Origin: JAPLFM01 sp964650885
GTDB taxonomy: Bacteria > Bacteroidota > Ignavibacteria > Kapaibacteriales > UBA2268
NCBI GenBank assembly: GCA_964650885.1
Contig: CAZYXG010000007.1
Span: 14,226 to 78,225, forward strand
DNA length: 64,000 bases
Reading direction: 5' to 3'
This document shows positions 9,412 to 18,328 of the stretch, piece after piece. The notes beneath the pieces were generated by a model. That model saw only the letters and a list, made by a program, of their open reading frames with translations, searched no databases and was not told the origin of the DNA. Position 1 is the stretch's first letter, and each line of letters opens with the position of its first letter. The position numbers were made by a program, and so were the translations under genes.

Positions 9412-10185
9412 TTGGAATTAATAAGAGCTAATAAAGCTTTAGGGCAGAATTTTTTGATAGATATGAATATCAGAAAAAAAATTATTGCGGCAATGGAAAT
9501 TGAAGCTGGTGATTATATTTTGGAAATTGGTCCTGGTACTGGTTCTTTAACAGAGTTATTGTTAGATTTTGATATTAATTTGAAAGTGATTGAGATTGAT
9601 GAAAGAGCAGTACTTGAGTTAGAAAAGTTGAAATCAAAAGGTAATTTTGAAATAATCCAAGCAGACGTACTCAAAATTAATTTAGATAATTTATTTGATG
9701 GACAAAAGAAAATCAAATTGATTGGGAATTTACCATATAATATTTCAAGTCAAATTATTTTCAAACTCTTTGATAACTATCAAATGTTTGATTTGGCTTT
9801 GATAATGCTGCAAAAAGAGATGGCAAAAAGATTAGTAGCAAAGAAAAGTACTAAAGATTATGGCATTCTTACAGTCAATACTGAACTGTTTTCTCAAACG
9901 GCTATCCTATTCGATGTTTCGCCAAATTGTTTTTTGCCCAGACCCAAAGTTACATCTTGCATAAGTAGATTGAAACTATTGGATTCAAACCAATTCAGCA
10001 AAAGCGAGCTTAAAGAAATACAAACTTTAATCAAAGTAGCTTTCAACCAAAGACGTAAAATGCTATCCAATTCATTAAAAAGTTTGATTTCAGAAAATAA
10101 TAAAGCTTTCGAGAAATTCACTAATTTAAGAGCAGAAAATTTGAGTTTAGAGGATTTTATTGAAATTTATCAAGGAAATAAATAA
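9412..10185 (+). CDS. rsmA: 16S rRNA dimethyladenosine transferase RsmA/KsgA
   Basis: This 257-residue enzyme dimethylates the two adjacent adenines of the 3' terminal hairpin of 16S rRNA, a late 30S maturation step. Visible motifs are the entry loop LGQNFLID, SAM motif I ILEIGPGTGSLTELLL, the acidic motif VIEIDERAVLELE, and the catalytic NLPYNISS. FLPRPKVTS and FNQRRKMLSNSL in the C-terminal lobe are also family hallmarks. The start is a TTG immediately after the HIT stop codon; the next ATG would delete the conserved QNFLID region, so TTG is preferred. Length is normal for the family. Confidence 0.96.
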   Translation: MELIRANKALGQNFLIDMNIRKKIIAAMEIEAGDYILEIGPGTGSLTELLLDFDINLKVIEIDERAVLELEKLKSKGNFEIIQADVLKINLDNLFDGQKKIKLIGNLPYNISSQIIFKLFDNYQMFDLALIMLQKEMAKRLVAKKSTKDYGILTVNTELFSQTAILFDVSPNCFLPRPKVTSCISRLKLLDSNQFSKSELKEIQTLIKVAFNQRRKMLSNSLKSLISENNKAFEKFTNLRAENLSLEDFIEIYQGNK

Positions 10186-10191
10186 GAATCA

Positions 10192-11130
10192 ATGTTTAAA
10201 AGCGGAACAAATAAATTGCTTTCAGCACTCAATATGGTGGACGTTTACACTTTGGCTATGCTTTTTATTTATAATTGCTTATATATTTCGTTTTTCAATA
10301 GAATACCCAATTCAGTTAGTGGATTAGCAATAAACACACTATTTATAGTTATTATCTTCATTGTTGCAAATAAAACAAGCACAATGAATTTGCAAGGCAA
10401 AAAGATGCTTTTCCGCAAATTGTACTTTATGCCAATTGCCTACTATATATATTCACATATTTTCGATTTTGTGAAAGTGATTAATCCAAAAGATTATGAC
10501 GATTTGCTTAGTGTTTGGGATAGAGCAATTTTGGGAATGAATGTGCCTGAGCTTTTCGCAAGTATCCAATTTCCCTTGCTAACTGAATATTTACAAATCA
10601 CTTATTTCATGTTTTTCTTCTATCCAATTTTCTTAGGAGCAGAGTTCAGCTTCAAAGGAGAGATTTCTAAATTGGAAGAATACGCTAAAACAATTATTTT
10701 TGGGTTCTATTTTTCATATTTGCTCTATCTTTTGCTGCCAGCAGTAGGCCCAAGGTTCTATTTGCATAACTTTGCCAATCTTGATAGCGAATTGCCAGGG
10801 ATAATACTTTCGCCATATCTACGCAATATAATTAATGTTGGTGGTGGCATAATTGATCCAAGCAATAATCCAATGGCACAGGTCAATAGAGATTGTTTCC
10901 CAAGCGGTCACACTATGATGACCTTTATGACAATTTTATTAGCATTTAGGTATAATTCCAAATTTAAGTATATTGTTTTAGTTTTGGGTAGCAGTTTAAT
11001 AATTTCTACTCTTTATATGCGTTACCATTATTTAGTTGATATGATTGCTGGCTTATTCTTTGGTGCATTGTCACTTTATATAGAGCCAAAAATATCGAGA
11101 TATTTGAAACATCATTTGTTGAAAAAATGA
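10192..11130 (+). CDS. PAP2-family membrane phosphatase
   Basis: This 312-residue protein has about six to eight hydrophobic segments. The PAP2 active-site signature is present: D-C-F-P-S-G-H at residues 234-240, then YMRYHYLVDMIAG with H279 and D283 as the third-motif histidine and aspartate. The topology and motif wording resemble the PAP2_3 / inositol phosphorylceramide synthase-like branch, which acts on lipid phosphates (phosphatidic acid or undecaprenyl pyrophosphate type substrates). The substrate cannot be decided from sequence. The start lies six bases after rsmA and the stop overlaps the next ATG by four bases, so it sits inside an operon. Confidence 0.8.
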   Translation: MFKSGTNKLLSALNMVDVYTLAMLFIYNCLYISFFNRIPNSVSGLAINTLFIVIIFIVANKTSTMNLQGKKMLFRKLYFMPIAYYIYSHIFDFVKVINPKDYDDLLSVWDRAILGMNVPELFASIQFPLLTEYLQITYFMFFFYPIFLGAEFSFKGEISKLEEYAKTIIFGFYFSYLLYLLLPAVGPRFYLHNFANLDSELPGIILSPYLRNIINVGGGIIDPSNNPMAQVNRDCFPSGHTMMTFMTILLAFRYNSKFKYIVLVLGSSLIISTLYMRYHYLVDMIAGLFFGALSLYIEPKISRYLKHHLLKK

Positions 11131-13415
11131 AAAATATTACAATTTTAATATGCTTATTGATTATTAAAGTTAATCTCTTTGCTGAGACTGGCTTTGTGAA
11201 AGTGCGTTTGCACAATTCCAATTCTACTTATTCAGAACTGATTAAAGATTTGGACTTGGAAAGTGCATTAATCAAAAATGGCGAGTGGGTGGAAGTTATT
11301 GTCAATAGCACTGAATTAGAAAAGATAAAATCTGCTAAGTTAAATTTTGAATTACTGGTTTTAAATAATAAACCAACTGAAAATGAGAACAATAAAGATT
11401 TAACAAACTCATTGCAAAGTGCGAAATATTTCAAATATGGTAAGTTAGGTGGCTTTTATACTTTAAGTGAAGCTGTGGCTACTTACGATTCTTTAATGAG
11501 CAAATTTCCAGATTTGATTGAAAAAATTTCAATTGGGAAATCTGTTCAGAATAGAGATATTTGGAGCTATAAGCTGCACGATAAACTAAATAGCAAAGAT
11601 ACTGTTTCTACTTTAATGACTGCTCTGCATCACGCAAGAGAGCCGCTTGGATTAACCACTTTAACATACTTCGTTTGCGAATTGCTTGAAAAATATGAAC
11701 AAGGCGATTTTGCTGCAAAACATTTGTTGAGCAATTTGCAAATCTTCATTGTGCCTGTAATCAATCCAGATAGCTACTTAGCAAACCAAACAGGCGATAG
11801 CACTGGCGGTGGTATGATTAGAAAAAACCAAAGATATAATAATTCTGGCAAATACATTGGCACTGATTTAAATAGAAACTATGGCCCCTACTCTATGTGG
11901 GATGCCACTATTGGAGGAAGTTCAATTTTGGAAACAGATGAAACATATCGTGGAACTGCTCCATTTTCAGAACCAGAAACAATGGCAATAAGAAATTTGG
12001 CGTTGCAACATAATTTCAAAACTGCTATAAATTATCACAGCTATGGCGATATGGTGATTCACCCATGGAATGCCTATCAAATCAATTCAGATTCAAGTTT
12101 ATATCAATCATATTGTTTGAATTCCACAGAATTAAATAGATATATCTATGGTTGGGATGTGCGTTCAGTAGGATATTTTGCTCGTGGAAATTCCGATGAA
12201 TGGTTTTATAGCACTGATTTGAATAAGAAAAGAACACTTTCGGTTACTCCCGAAATAGGTAAAACTAAAAACGGTTTTTGGGGATATACAAGAGCGGATA
12301 TACTTCGTTATGGTATTGACAATCTAGCAATGAATTATAACGTGCTGTGGTCTGCAAATGATAATGTAGTAGTTTATTCAAGTGAATATAATTGCGAAAA
12401 AAATGAAATTAAAGTTAAACTTCGAAACATTGGTACAGAGAAATCAAAAAACACCAACTTAGTTATTAATGCCGATAATAGTTTCTTAAACATTGATAAA
12501 GAATTTTTAATTTTCTCATTAGAAAAAAATCAAGATACTATATTGACTTTGCCAATTAGCTATTTGACTGGTTTTGAAAATGCTACTAAAGTAAACTTAA
12601 GTTTGGTGTATTTAAAGGAAGGTAAAATCTATAGAAGCCAAGCTTTTGCTATTGCTTTAGGTAATTGTAAAAATAATTACTTATTCAGAAATAATGAAAT
12701 TAGCAGCGATTGGCTTTCGAATACTTGGGGTTTGGAGTTGGATTTGCAAACTAAAACACTAGTGCTTAATGATTCACCATATACTACTTATAAGGATTCA
12801 GCAAAGACTTATTTGACTTATGACAAATCAATTACATTATCAAGCGATACGGTTTATAATTTTGTTTTCGATACACGCTGGAATATTGAGCGAGAGTTTG
12901 ATTTTGCAACAATTGAAATTTTCAGCAGCAAATCAAACAGCTGGAAATCTTTAACTACAAGTAGAACAGTGGCGGGTAGCAATGCATACAAATCAGCTCA
13001 GCCGACTGGCTCTATTGGTTTGCACGGAAACATAAATGAATGGATTCGTCAAAGCTGCGTTTTGGAAGATTATTCAGGTGCAAATGTAAAGTTCAGATTT
13101 GGGGTGGTTTCTGATGGAGGTAATCATTTTGAAGGATTTTATTTAAAAGATATACGAATAGAGAAGTTCGCTAAAAAGCTATTGACAGATGTTTTAGAGG
13201 AGCAAAAAAATAACACCACTTATTATTTTATAGCAAACGATAGAATAAATTTCAATGAACCTCAAAATGTTGAAATAGTTAATCTACTGGGTGCAAAAGT
13301 AAAAACGTTTGAAAATACTAAAGAAATTGACTTATCGCCTTTAGAAAGCAATGTATATTTCTTAATTTTGAATAATTCAAATGAACAAACAGTTATTAAA
13401 TACATTAAATATTAG
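11127..13415 (+). CDS. Secreted zinc carboxypeptidase (M14) with C-terminal sorting tail
   Basis: The 762-residue product begins with a signal peptide (MKNITILICLLIIKVNLFAE). The M14 metallopeptidase domain follows at about residues 100-410: zinc ligands H169 and E172 in HHAREPLG, substrate-binding DLNRNYG near residue 247, the third zinc ligand in INYHSYGDMVIHPW near residue 303, and the general base E in TPEIGKTKNGFW near residue 375. A beta-rich domain and a C-terminal tail (VEIVNLLGAKVKTFE to the end) resemble a T9SS type A sorting signal, although the usual YPNP opening is not obvious. It should trim C-terminal residues from peptides outside the cell. Its start overlaps the PAP2 stop (ATGA). 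Confidence 0.87.
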   Translation: MKNITILICLLIIKVNLFAETGFVKVRLHNSNSTYSELIKDLDLESALIKNGEWVEVIVNSTELEKIKSAKLNFELLVLNNKPTENENNKDLTNSLQSAKYFKYGKLGGFYTLSEAVATYDSLMSKFPDLIEKISIGKSVQNRDIWSYKLHDKLNSKDTVSTLMTALHHAREPLGLTTLTYFVCELLEKYEQGDFAAKHLLSNLQIFIVPVINPDSYLANQTGDSTGGGMIRKNQRYNNSGKYIGTDLNRNYGPYSMWDATIGGSSILETDETYRGTAPFSEPETMAIRNLALQHNFKTAINYHSYGDMVIHPWNAYQINSDSSLYQSYCLNSTELNRYIYGWDVRSVGYFARGNSDEWFYSTDLNKKRTLSVTPEIGKTKNGFWGYTRADILRYGIDNLAMNYNVLWSANDNVVVYSSEYNCEKNEIKVKLRNIGTEKSKNTNLVINADNSFLNIDKEFLIFSLEKNQDTILTLPISYLTGFENATKVNLSLVYLKEGKIYRSQAFAIALGNCKNNYLFRNNEISSDWLSNTWGLELDLQTKTLVLNDSPYTTYKDSAKTYLTYDKSITLSSDTVYNFVFDTRWNIEREFDFATIEIFSSKSNSWKSLTTSRTVAGSNAYKSAQPTGSIGLHGNINEWIRQSCVLEDYSGANVKFRFGVVSDGGNHFEGFYLKDIRIEKFAKKLLTDVLEEQKNNTTYYFIANDRINFNEPQNVEIVNLLGAKVKTFENTKEIDLSPLESNVYFLILNNSNEQTVIKYIKY

Positions 13416-13418
13416 AAA

Positions 13419-14024
13419 TTGGATTACTACTTAACCATTGCAGGACCTAAAAGAGAAGAAGTAAAAATTGAGAAATCTAAGTTTATTGCTTCAGTAGCTC
13501 CTGTTAAATCAAATCAAGAAGCTAAATTATTTCTCGAGCAAATCAAATCTGAATTCCACGATTCAAGGCATAATTGTTATGCATATCAAATTGGACCAGA
13601 AAGTTTGGAATATAAAAGCTCCGATGATGGCGAGCCAAATGGTACAGCAGGTTTGCCAATACTTTTTGCACTCAAAAAATCTGGTTTTAGCGATATAGTT
13701 CTGGTAGTAACTCGTTATTTTGGTGGAGTGAAATTAGGGAAGGGTGGCCTTTCAAGGGCTTATTCAGAGGCAGCGAATGTGGTTTTGGAAAAGTGCACAT
13801 CTAAGCAAATTGATTTAATTATAAAAGTGAAAGTCTTCTGCACCTATGAAGATATTAGCATAATCAAAAAGTTAGTCTCGGAATATGCACTTTTTGAAGA
13901 TGGTCAATATGAAGATTCAATAGAGATATTGACACATATTCCTAAATCTAAAGTAGAAGAATTTACTCAAAAAGTATCAGAATATACTCGGCTGAGAGCT
14001 GGCTATAAGATATTAAGGAAATGA
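13419..14024 (+). CDS. YigZ/IMPACT-family protein
   Basis: The 201-residue protein has the UPF0029 N-terminal domain hallmarks: EIKSEFHDSRHNCYAYQIG, SSDDGEPNGTAGLPIL and VVTRYFGGVKLGKGGLSRAYSEAA. The C-terminal DUF1949-like ferredoxin fold follows. Relatives include E. coli YigZ and eukaryotic IMPACT; the biochemical role is not settled. The start is a TTG three bases after the carboxypeptidase stop; no ATG precedes the conserved core. It lies four bases before panC in the same transcript. Confidence 0.88.
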   Translation: MDYYLTIAGPKREEVKIEKSKFIASVAPVKSNQEAKLFLEQIKSEFHDSRHNCYAYQIGPESLEYKSSDDGEPNGTAGLPILFALKKSGFSDIVLVVTRYFGGVKLGKGGLSRAYSEAANVVLEKCTSKQIDLIIKVKVFCTYEDISIIKKLVSEYALFEDGQYEDSIEILTHIPKSKVEEFTQKVSEYTRLRAGYKILRK

Positions 14025-14028
14025 TATT

Positions 14029-14922
14029 ATGATAGTGATAGAAAAAGTGAAACAAATGCAGTTAGTTTCCACTACACATAGAAAAAATGGAAAGAAAATA
14101 GCTGTAGTACCAACTATGGGCTATCTGCACAAAGGACATACATCTCTAATAAATAAAGCAAAAGAAGTTTCCGATATTGTTATAACAACCAGCTTTGTTA
14201 ATCCAACACAATTTGCTCCCCACGAGGACTTTGAGCGATACCCAAAGAACTTTGAAAGAGATGTGCAGCTGGCAAAAGAAGCTGGATGCGATTATTTCTT
14301 TATGCCAAACACTCTTGAAATTTACCCCATTGGCTTTGCTACCGAAGTCGCAGTTCGCAAAGTAACTGAAGACTTTGAAGCTATCTCCCGACCAGAACAC
14401 TTCAAAGGTGTTTCTTTGGTAGTGGCTAAGCTGCTCAATGCTACTTTGCCCGATGTTGCTATTTTTGGACAAAAGGATTATCAGCAAACACTTGTGATTA
14501 AAAGATTAATAGCCGATTTGAATTTCCCAGTGGAGGTAGTAATTAGCTCAACAATAAGAGAATTTGATGGCTTGGCTATGAGTTCAAGAAATGTTTATTT
14601 GAGTGAAGAAGACAGAAAAAGTGCTAGTATTTTATTTGCTACCCTCGAAAAAACACGCCAAGCAATAGAGTATGGAGAAAAGAACAGAAAGATAATAAAC
14701 GCAATAATGTTGAAAAATTTAAGAGCATCTGGAAATTTGAAAATAGATTATGCTCTTTCGGCATTGGCAAATGATTTAGACCAACCAGAAGATTTCCTTC
14801 CAGGAGATGAAATAGTATTACTATTGGCTGTATATCTAGGCAAGACACGCCTTATAGACAACACTCTGATTAAAATTCCATACCAACTATCGAACAATGA
14901 TAACTTCAAAGAAGGGATTTAG
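14029..14922 (+). CDS. panC: Pantoate--beta-alanine ligase
   Basis: PanC condenses pantoate and beta-alanine using ATP to make pantothenate, the precursor of coenzyme A. The 297-residue protein shows the ATP-binding VVPTMGYLHKGHTSLI (HxGH), pantoate-binding VNPTQFAPHEDFERYP, FGQKDYQQTLVIKRL and the KMSKS-like SSRNVYLSEEDR. Length is normal (about 280-300). It is the last gene of a packed plus-strand run beginning with the HIT gene. No other pan gene is in the window. Confidence 0.96.
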   Translation: MIVIEKVKQMQLVSTTHRKNGKKIAVVPTMGYLHKGHTSLINKAKEVSDIVITTSFVNPTQFAPHEDFERYPKNFERDVQLAKEAGCDYFFMPNTLEIYPIGFATEVAVRKVTEDFEAISRPEHFKGVSLVVAKLLNATLPDVAIFGQKDYQQTLVIKRLIADLNFPVEVVISSTIREFDGLAMSSRNVYLSEEDRKSASILFATLEKTRQAIEYGEKNRKIINAIMLKNLRASGNLKIDYALSALANDLDQPEDFLPGDEIVLLLAVYLGKTRLIDNTLIKIPYQLSNNDNFKEGI

Positions 14923-15010
14923 TTAAGGTATTTACGTTGGATTCGACAAATACCAAAATTAAATTCAAAATTAAATCATCAAAATGTTGAATTTTATTTT
15001 GTGTATTCAA

Positions 15011-15035
15011 GAATTATTAATAATTTTAATAATTC
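15011..15035. repeat. AT-only 9-bp inverted repeat between panC and the DUF1800 gene
   Basis: gaattatta (15011-15019) and taataattc (15027-15035) are perfect inverted copies around a 7-base spacer, inside the 182-base gap after panC. It could be an operator-like dyad or a weak hairpin. In DNA this AT-rich a chance dyad is possible, and there is no T run of terminator type. Confidence 0.3.
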
Positions 15036-15082
15036 GTGTAACAAATTTTGATTTATTTCATTAATTGTTAAAACTCTATTTA

Positions 15083-15099
15083 TACATTTTAAGAAAGGG
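15083..15099 (+). promoter_or_regulatory. Possible -7 element and purine-rich start region of the DUF1800 gene
   Basis: TACATTTT at 15083-15090 is a one-mismatch relative of the Bacteroidota TAnnTTTG element, and agaaaggg at 15092-15099 is one of the few Shine-Dalgarno-like stretches in the window, close to the ATG at 15105. Both calls are tentative. Confidence 0.3.
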
Positions 15100-15104
15100 T
15101 AGTT

Positions 15105-16727
15105 ATGGAAAGAAGAGATTTCCTAACTCTTAATGGCAAAAAAGCATTTTATAATTCTTCTGATGAAGAAATTGATACGCTGAGAAAAGAGAGAAAAAAT
15201 GAAGCTTCGCTTTTAAATACAAATTTAACACGAGAGCAGGCTGCCCATCTGCTTCGCAGAATTCACTTTGGAGCAAAGCCAGAAGAAATTGATTTCTTTG
15301 AAAATAAGCCAATTTCCGAAGCTGTGGATATATTGCTTGGCGATGGTTTGGATTATATGCCAGCCAATTCTAGCAGATTGCCCACGGGCAAACCAACATT
15401 AAGTTGGTTGGATTCTATTCTGGAAAATCCACAAAAAGTTACTTTAGAAATTCAAAATATTATTAAAAGTCAGCATAATTCTCGTTATGGTCAGTTTATC
15501 GCTTGGTGGCTCGATACAATGAGAAAAGAAAATGCACAATCCAATCCTGTAATGGAAAAGTTGTCTCTATTTTGGCATAGTCACTGGTGCATTGGTTATA
15601 ACTATGATGGCGATGATTTGATCCCACCACCATTATTATTCAGAAATTTGAATAAGATTAGAAAGTACCGATTGGGAAATTTTAAGAAATTTGCCGAGGA
15701 GATGACTTTAGATGGTGCATATTTACTTTACCAAAGTTTGAATGAAAGTACAAAAGGAAACCCAAATGAAAACTATATGCGTGAGCTTATGGAGCTTTTC
15801 ACAATGGGCATTGGAAATTACTCCGAAGGTGATATTAGAGAGGGTGCAAGAGCATTGACTGGCTGGAGAGTAACAGCAAACCTTGGAGATAGAAAAGTAT
15901 TCGATAATTTTGATACATATTTCAGCCAACCCGATCATGATTTAACTGCAAAATCAATAATGGGCGAACCAATTTTAGCTCGTACTGATGCAGACAATAA
16001 CATTGACAAAGTAAGAACAGAAGAAGTTGTGGGCATTTTGAATATTTTATTCAATCGTCGTCCACAAGCAATTTCAGAATTTATTGCAAATAAACTTTAT
16101 TTGTATTACATTTATTCTAGTGCTGGGAAAGTGGATGAAACAGTGATAAAAACATTAGCTTCTAGTTTGCGAGATAATAATTTTGAACTTAAACCAATGT
16201 TTAAAACACTTTTTACATCGGACTTTTTCTTCGAACCAGCTGTGATGGGTAATCAAATTAAAACCCCTGTGGAATTATTTGTAGGGCTTGAAAGATTGCT
16301 TAACACTACTTATACAGCAAACACTTCTGCTATTAGCGATACTGACCAAATGCTATTTAATCCGCCCGATGTGGCTGGTTGGAAAGGATACCGTACTTGG
16401 ATAAACACAAAGACATATCCGCAGCGTGTAAACCATTGCAAAGTATTTTTAGACCAAGTGCAGAAAGTGAACTATATAGCTTTTGCTAAATCTATTAAAA
16501 ATTACTCTGACATCAATGTATTTTTAGATGGCTTTTTTGAAGTAACATTGCCAAAGAAAGTTTCTGATAGCAGAAAAACAAGATACTTAGGTTATTTGCA
16601 AGCCAATGGTGGGATGAATGCTGGTAATTGGGCGAATGCGATTGATTCCAGTAGCGACAATGCTTTGACAGCACTAAAAGCTATATTTAAAGAAATTATT
16701 TTAGAACCAGATTTCCAATTGATTTAA
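15105..16727 (+). CDS. DUF1800 family protein
   Basis: The 540-residue product carries the DUF1800 landmarks: REQAAHLLRRIHFGAKPEEI near residue 43, LSLFWHSHWCIG near residue 155, NENYMRELMELFTMGIG near residue 222, EGARALTGWRV, QPDHD, and NPPDVAGWKGYRTWI near residue 422. It opens MERRDFLTLNGKKAFY; the RRDFL is twin-arginine-like but the hydrophobic stretch is weak. DUF1800 proteins are nearly always encoded beside a DUF1501 protein, as here (four-base gap). The pair is thought to act in the envelope or periplasm, but no biochemical function is firmly known. It is the first gene of a three-gene cassette. Confidence 0.88.
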   Translation: MERRDFLTLNGKKAFYNSSDEEIDTLRKERKNEASLLNTNLTREQAAHLLRRIHFGAKPEEIDFFENKPISEAVDILLGDGLDYMPANSSRLPTGKPTLSWLDSILENPQKVTLEIQNIIKSQHNSRYGQFIAWWLDTMRKENAQSNPVMEKLSLFWHSHWCIGYNYDGDDLIPPPLLFRNLNKIRKYRLGNFKKFAEEMTLDGAYLLYQSLNESTKGNPNENYMRELMELFTMGIGNYSEGDIREGARALTGWRVTANLGDRKVFDNFDTYFSQPDHDLTAKSIMGEPILARTDADNNIDKVRTEEVVGILNILFNRRPQAISEFIANKLYLYYIYSSAGKVDETVIKTLASSLRDNNFELKPMFKTLFTSDFFFEPAVMGNQIKTPVELFVGLERLLNTTYTANTSAISDTDQMLFNPPDVAGWKGYRTWINTKTYPQRVNHCKVFLDQVQKVNYIAFAKSIKNYSDINVFLDGFFEVTLPKKVSDSRKTRYLGYLQANGGMNAGNWANAIDSSSDNALTALKAIFKEIILEPDFQLI

Positions 16728-16731
16728 GGAG

Positions 16732-18327
16732 ATGAGCAAAATGCAAAGAAGAAACTTTATAAAGTCTAGTGCTGCTATTGGTGCTGGAGTGGCATTGACT
16801 CCTTACATTATGAAAGGTGGGGATTTTGTTCCTGAAATGAAAATGCTTGATCAGTATGACTTTCTTAAAAATGATAATATTATGATTATCGTTGAATTAG
16901 CTGGTGGAAATGATGGACTGAATACTATCATTCAAGCCGATAATGACCTATATCATCAATTAAGACCAAACATTGGATTATCTGAAACAGATGCCGTAAG
17001 ATTTGATAAAACAAATCTTTATATGCACCCTGCTTTAGTAAAAAATATTTATAACGATGGTATGATGGGGCTACTTAAAAATGGTAATCTTGCCGTAATA
17101 GAAGCTGTGGGCTACGATGAATATACCATGTCACATTTCCGTGGTCAGGATATTTATGGAAGTGGTCAGTTAAGTACTGACCCAAGGGTTAAGTTACTTG
17201 AAGGTTGGCTTGGGAAATATTTCTCTTCAAAACTAACTAATTACCCACTTGAAATTCCTGATCATCCACTTTCCATTAGTGTTGGTGGAACTATTCCACT
17301 TGCTTTAAAAAGCAATAAAGGAGATATGGGGATATCAATTGGTGATGTGAGTAAATTCTATCAGCTTGGAGCTGGACTCACTCCCAAAGAAGCATTGCTT
17401 TCTGAAAAGTCATTCTATTCAGATGAGTTTAATTTCATAAACGTTGTGGCAAGGCAATCAGAAGCTTATTCAAATGCTCTTAAAAATGCAAGCGATACTG
17501 GAAAAAATACAGTTAATTATGCTGCGGGTGGCCTTAATGATAAATTTAAAACAATTGCGAAACTGATATCTGGTGGACTTAAAACAAAAGTTTATTATGT
17601 GAAGCAAGGTGGATATGATATGCACATTCAGCAAATGAAAGATCCATTTTCTGGGCAGCACCCTGCCTTACTAAATGAACTATCAAATGCAATTTCTACT
17701 TTTATGCAAGATGCTACTAAACAAGGTTTTGTTGATAGAGTTGCTGGTTTGACTATTACTGAATTTGGTCGACGTGCCCACGACAATGGTTCTCGTGGTT
17801 CGGATCACGGCTCGGCTTGTGTACAGTTTATGTTTGCTTCCGATAAATATATTTCTGGAGGTACATTTGGCGAAAGACCAGACCTTGGTAATCTCGATGA
17901 AAATACTAACATTAGGCATAACTTTGATTTTCGCAGAATTTATGCGGATTTCTTAGAAAACTGGTTCGATGCTGGTACAGAAGAAACTACTAATCTATTC
18001 GGCGAAAAAGTAGCTCCGTTGGGAATTTTGAAAAAAAGAATTACTTCGGTGAATCAGGACCTTAAATATCAAGAAGATGATTACTTGCAAATTTATCCAA
18101 ACCCAAGTAATGGCAAAGGTGTTGTTCAATTCATTTTGAATAATGAGAAATTTGGGAAAGTTGAAATTTATAACTTAAAAGGTTTCTTAGTTTCTACTAA
18201 TTTCAATGGGAAATTGGATTACGGAATGCACAAACACGAATTCTCTGGATTGGAATCGGGTACTTATATTGCTTCTGTCGAAATAGATGGAAAAAGAGTT
18301 GTTAAACAATTTGTTGTTGCGAATTAA
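16732..18327 (+). CDS. DUF1501 family protein with Tat-like signal and T9SS sorting domain
   Basis: This 531-residue protein begins with a twin-arginine signal (MQRRNFIKSSAAIGAGVALT). The DUF1501 body, distantly related to sulfatases and alkaline phosphatases, shows IIVELAGGNDGLNT, MHPAL, YVKQGGYDMHIQQM, TITEFGRRAHDNGSRGSDHG and NFDFRRIYADFLENWF. The final 80 residues, starting LQIYPNPSNGKGVVQF, form a T9SS type A sorting domain. A Tat-like N-terminus combined with a T9SS C-terminus suggests export in folded form before outer-membrane passage, which is inference. An ATG three codons downstream is an alternative start. The giant LamG protein follows one base after the stop. Confidence 0.87.
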   Translation: MSKMQRRNFIKSSAAIGAGVALTPYIMKGGDFVPEMKMLDQYDFLKNDNIMIIVELAGGNDGLNTIIQADNDLYHQLRPNIGLSETDAVRFDKTNLYMHPALVKNIYNDGMMGLLKNGNLAVIEAVGYDEYTMSHFRGQDIYGSGQLSTDPRVKLLEGWLGKYFSSKLTNYPLEIPDHPLSISVGGTIPLALKSNKGDMGISIGDVSKFYQLGAGLTPKEALLSEKSFYSDEFNFINVVARQSEAYSNALKNASDTGKNTVNYAAGGLNDKFKTIAKLISGGLKTKVYYVKQGGYDMHIQQMKDPFSGQHPALLNELSNAISTFMQDATKQGFVDRVAGLTITEFGRRAHDNGSRGSDHGSACVQFMFASDKYISGGTFGERPDLGNLDENTNIRHNFDFRRIYADFLENWFDAGTEETTNLFGEKVAPLGILKKRITSVNQDLKYQEDDYLQIYPNPSNGKGVVQFILNNEKFGKVEIYNLKGFLVSTNFNGKLDYGMHKHEFSGLESGTYIASVEIDGKRVVKQFVVAN

Positions 18328-18328
18328 T

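Noticed and set aside
18287..18328. ATG start 14 codons upstream for the giant protein
   Set aside because: It overlaps the DUF1501 gene and puts polar residues before the signal peptide; the TTG at 18329 gives a normal signal peptide.
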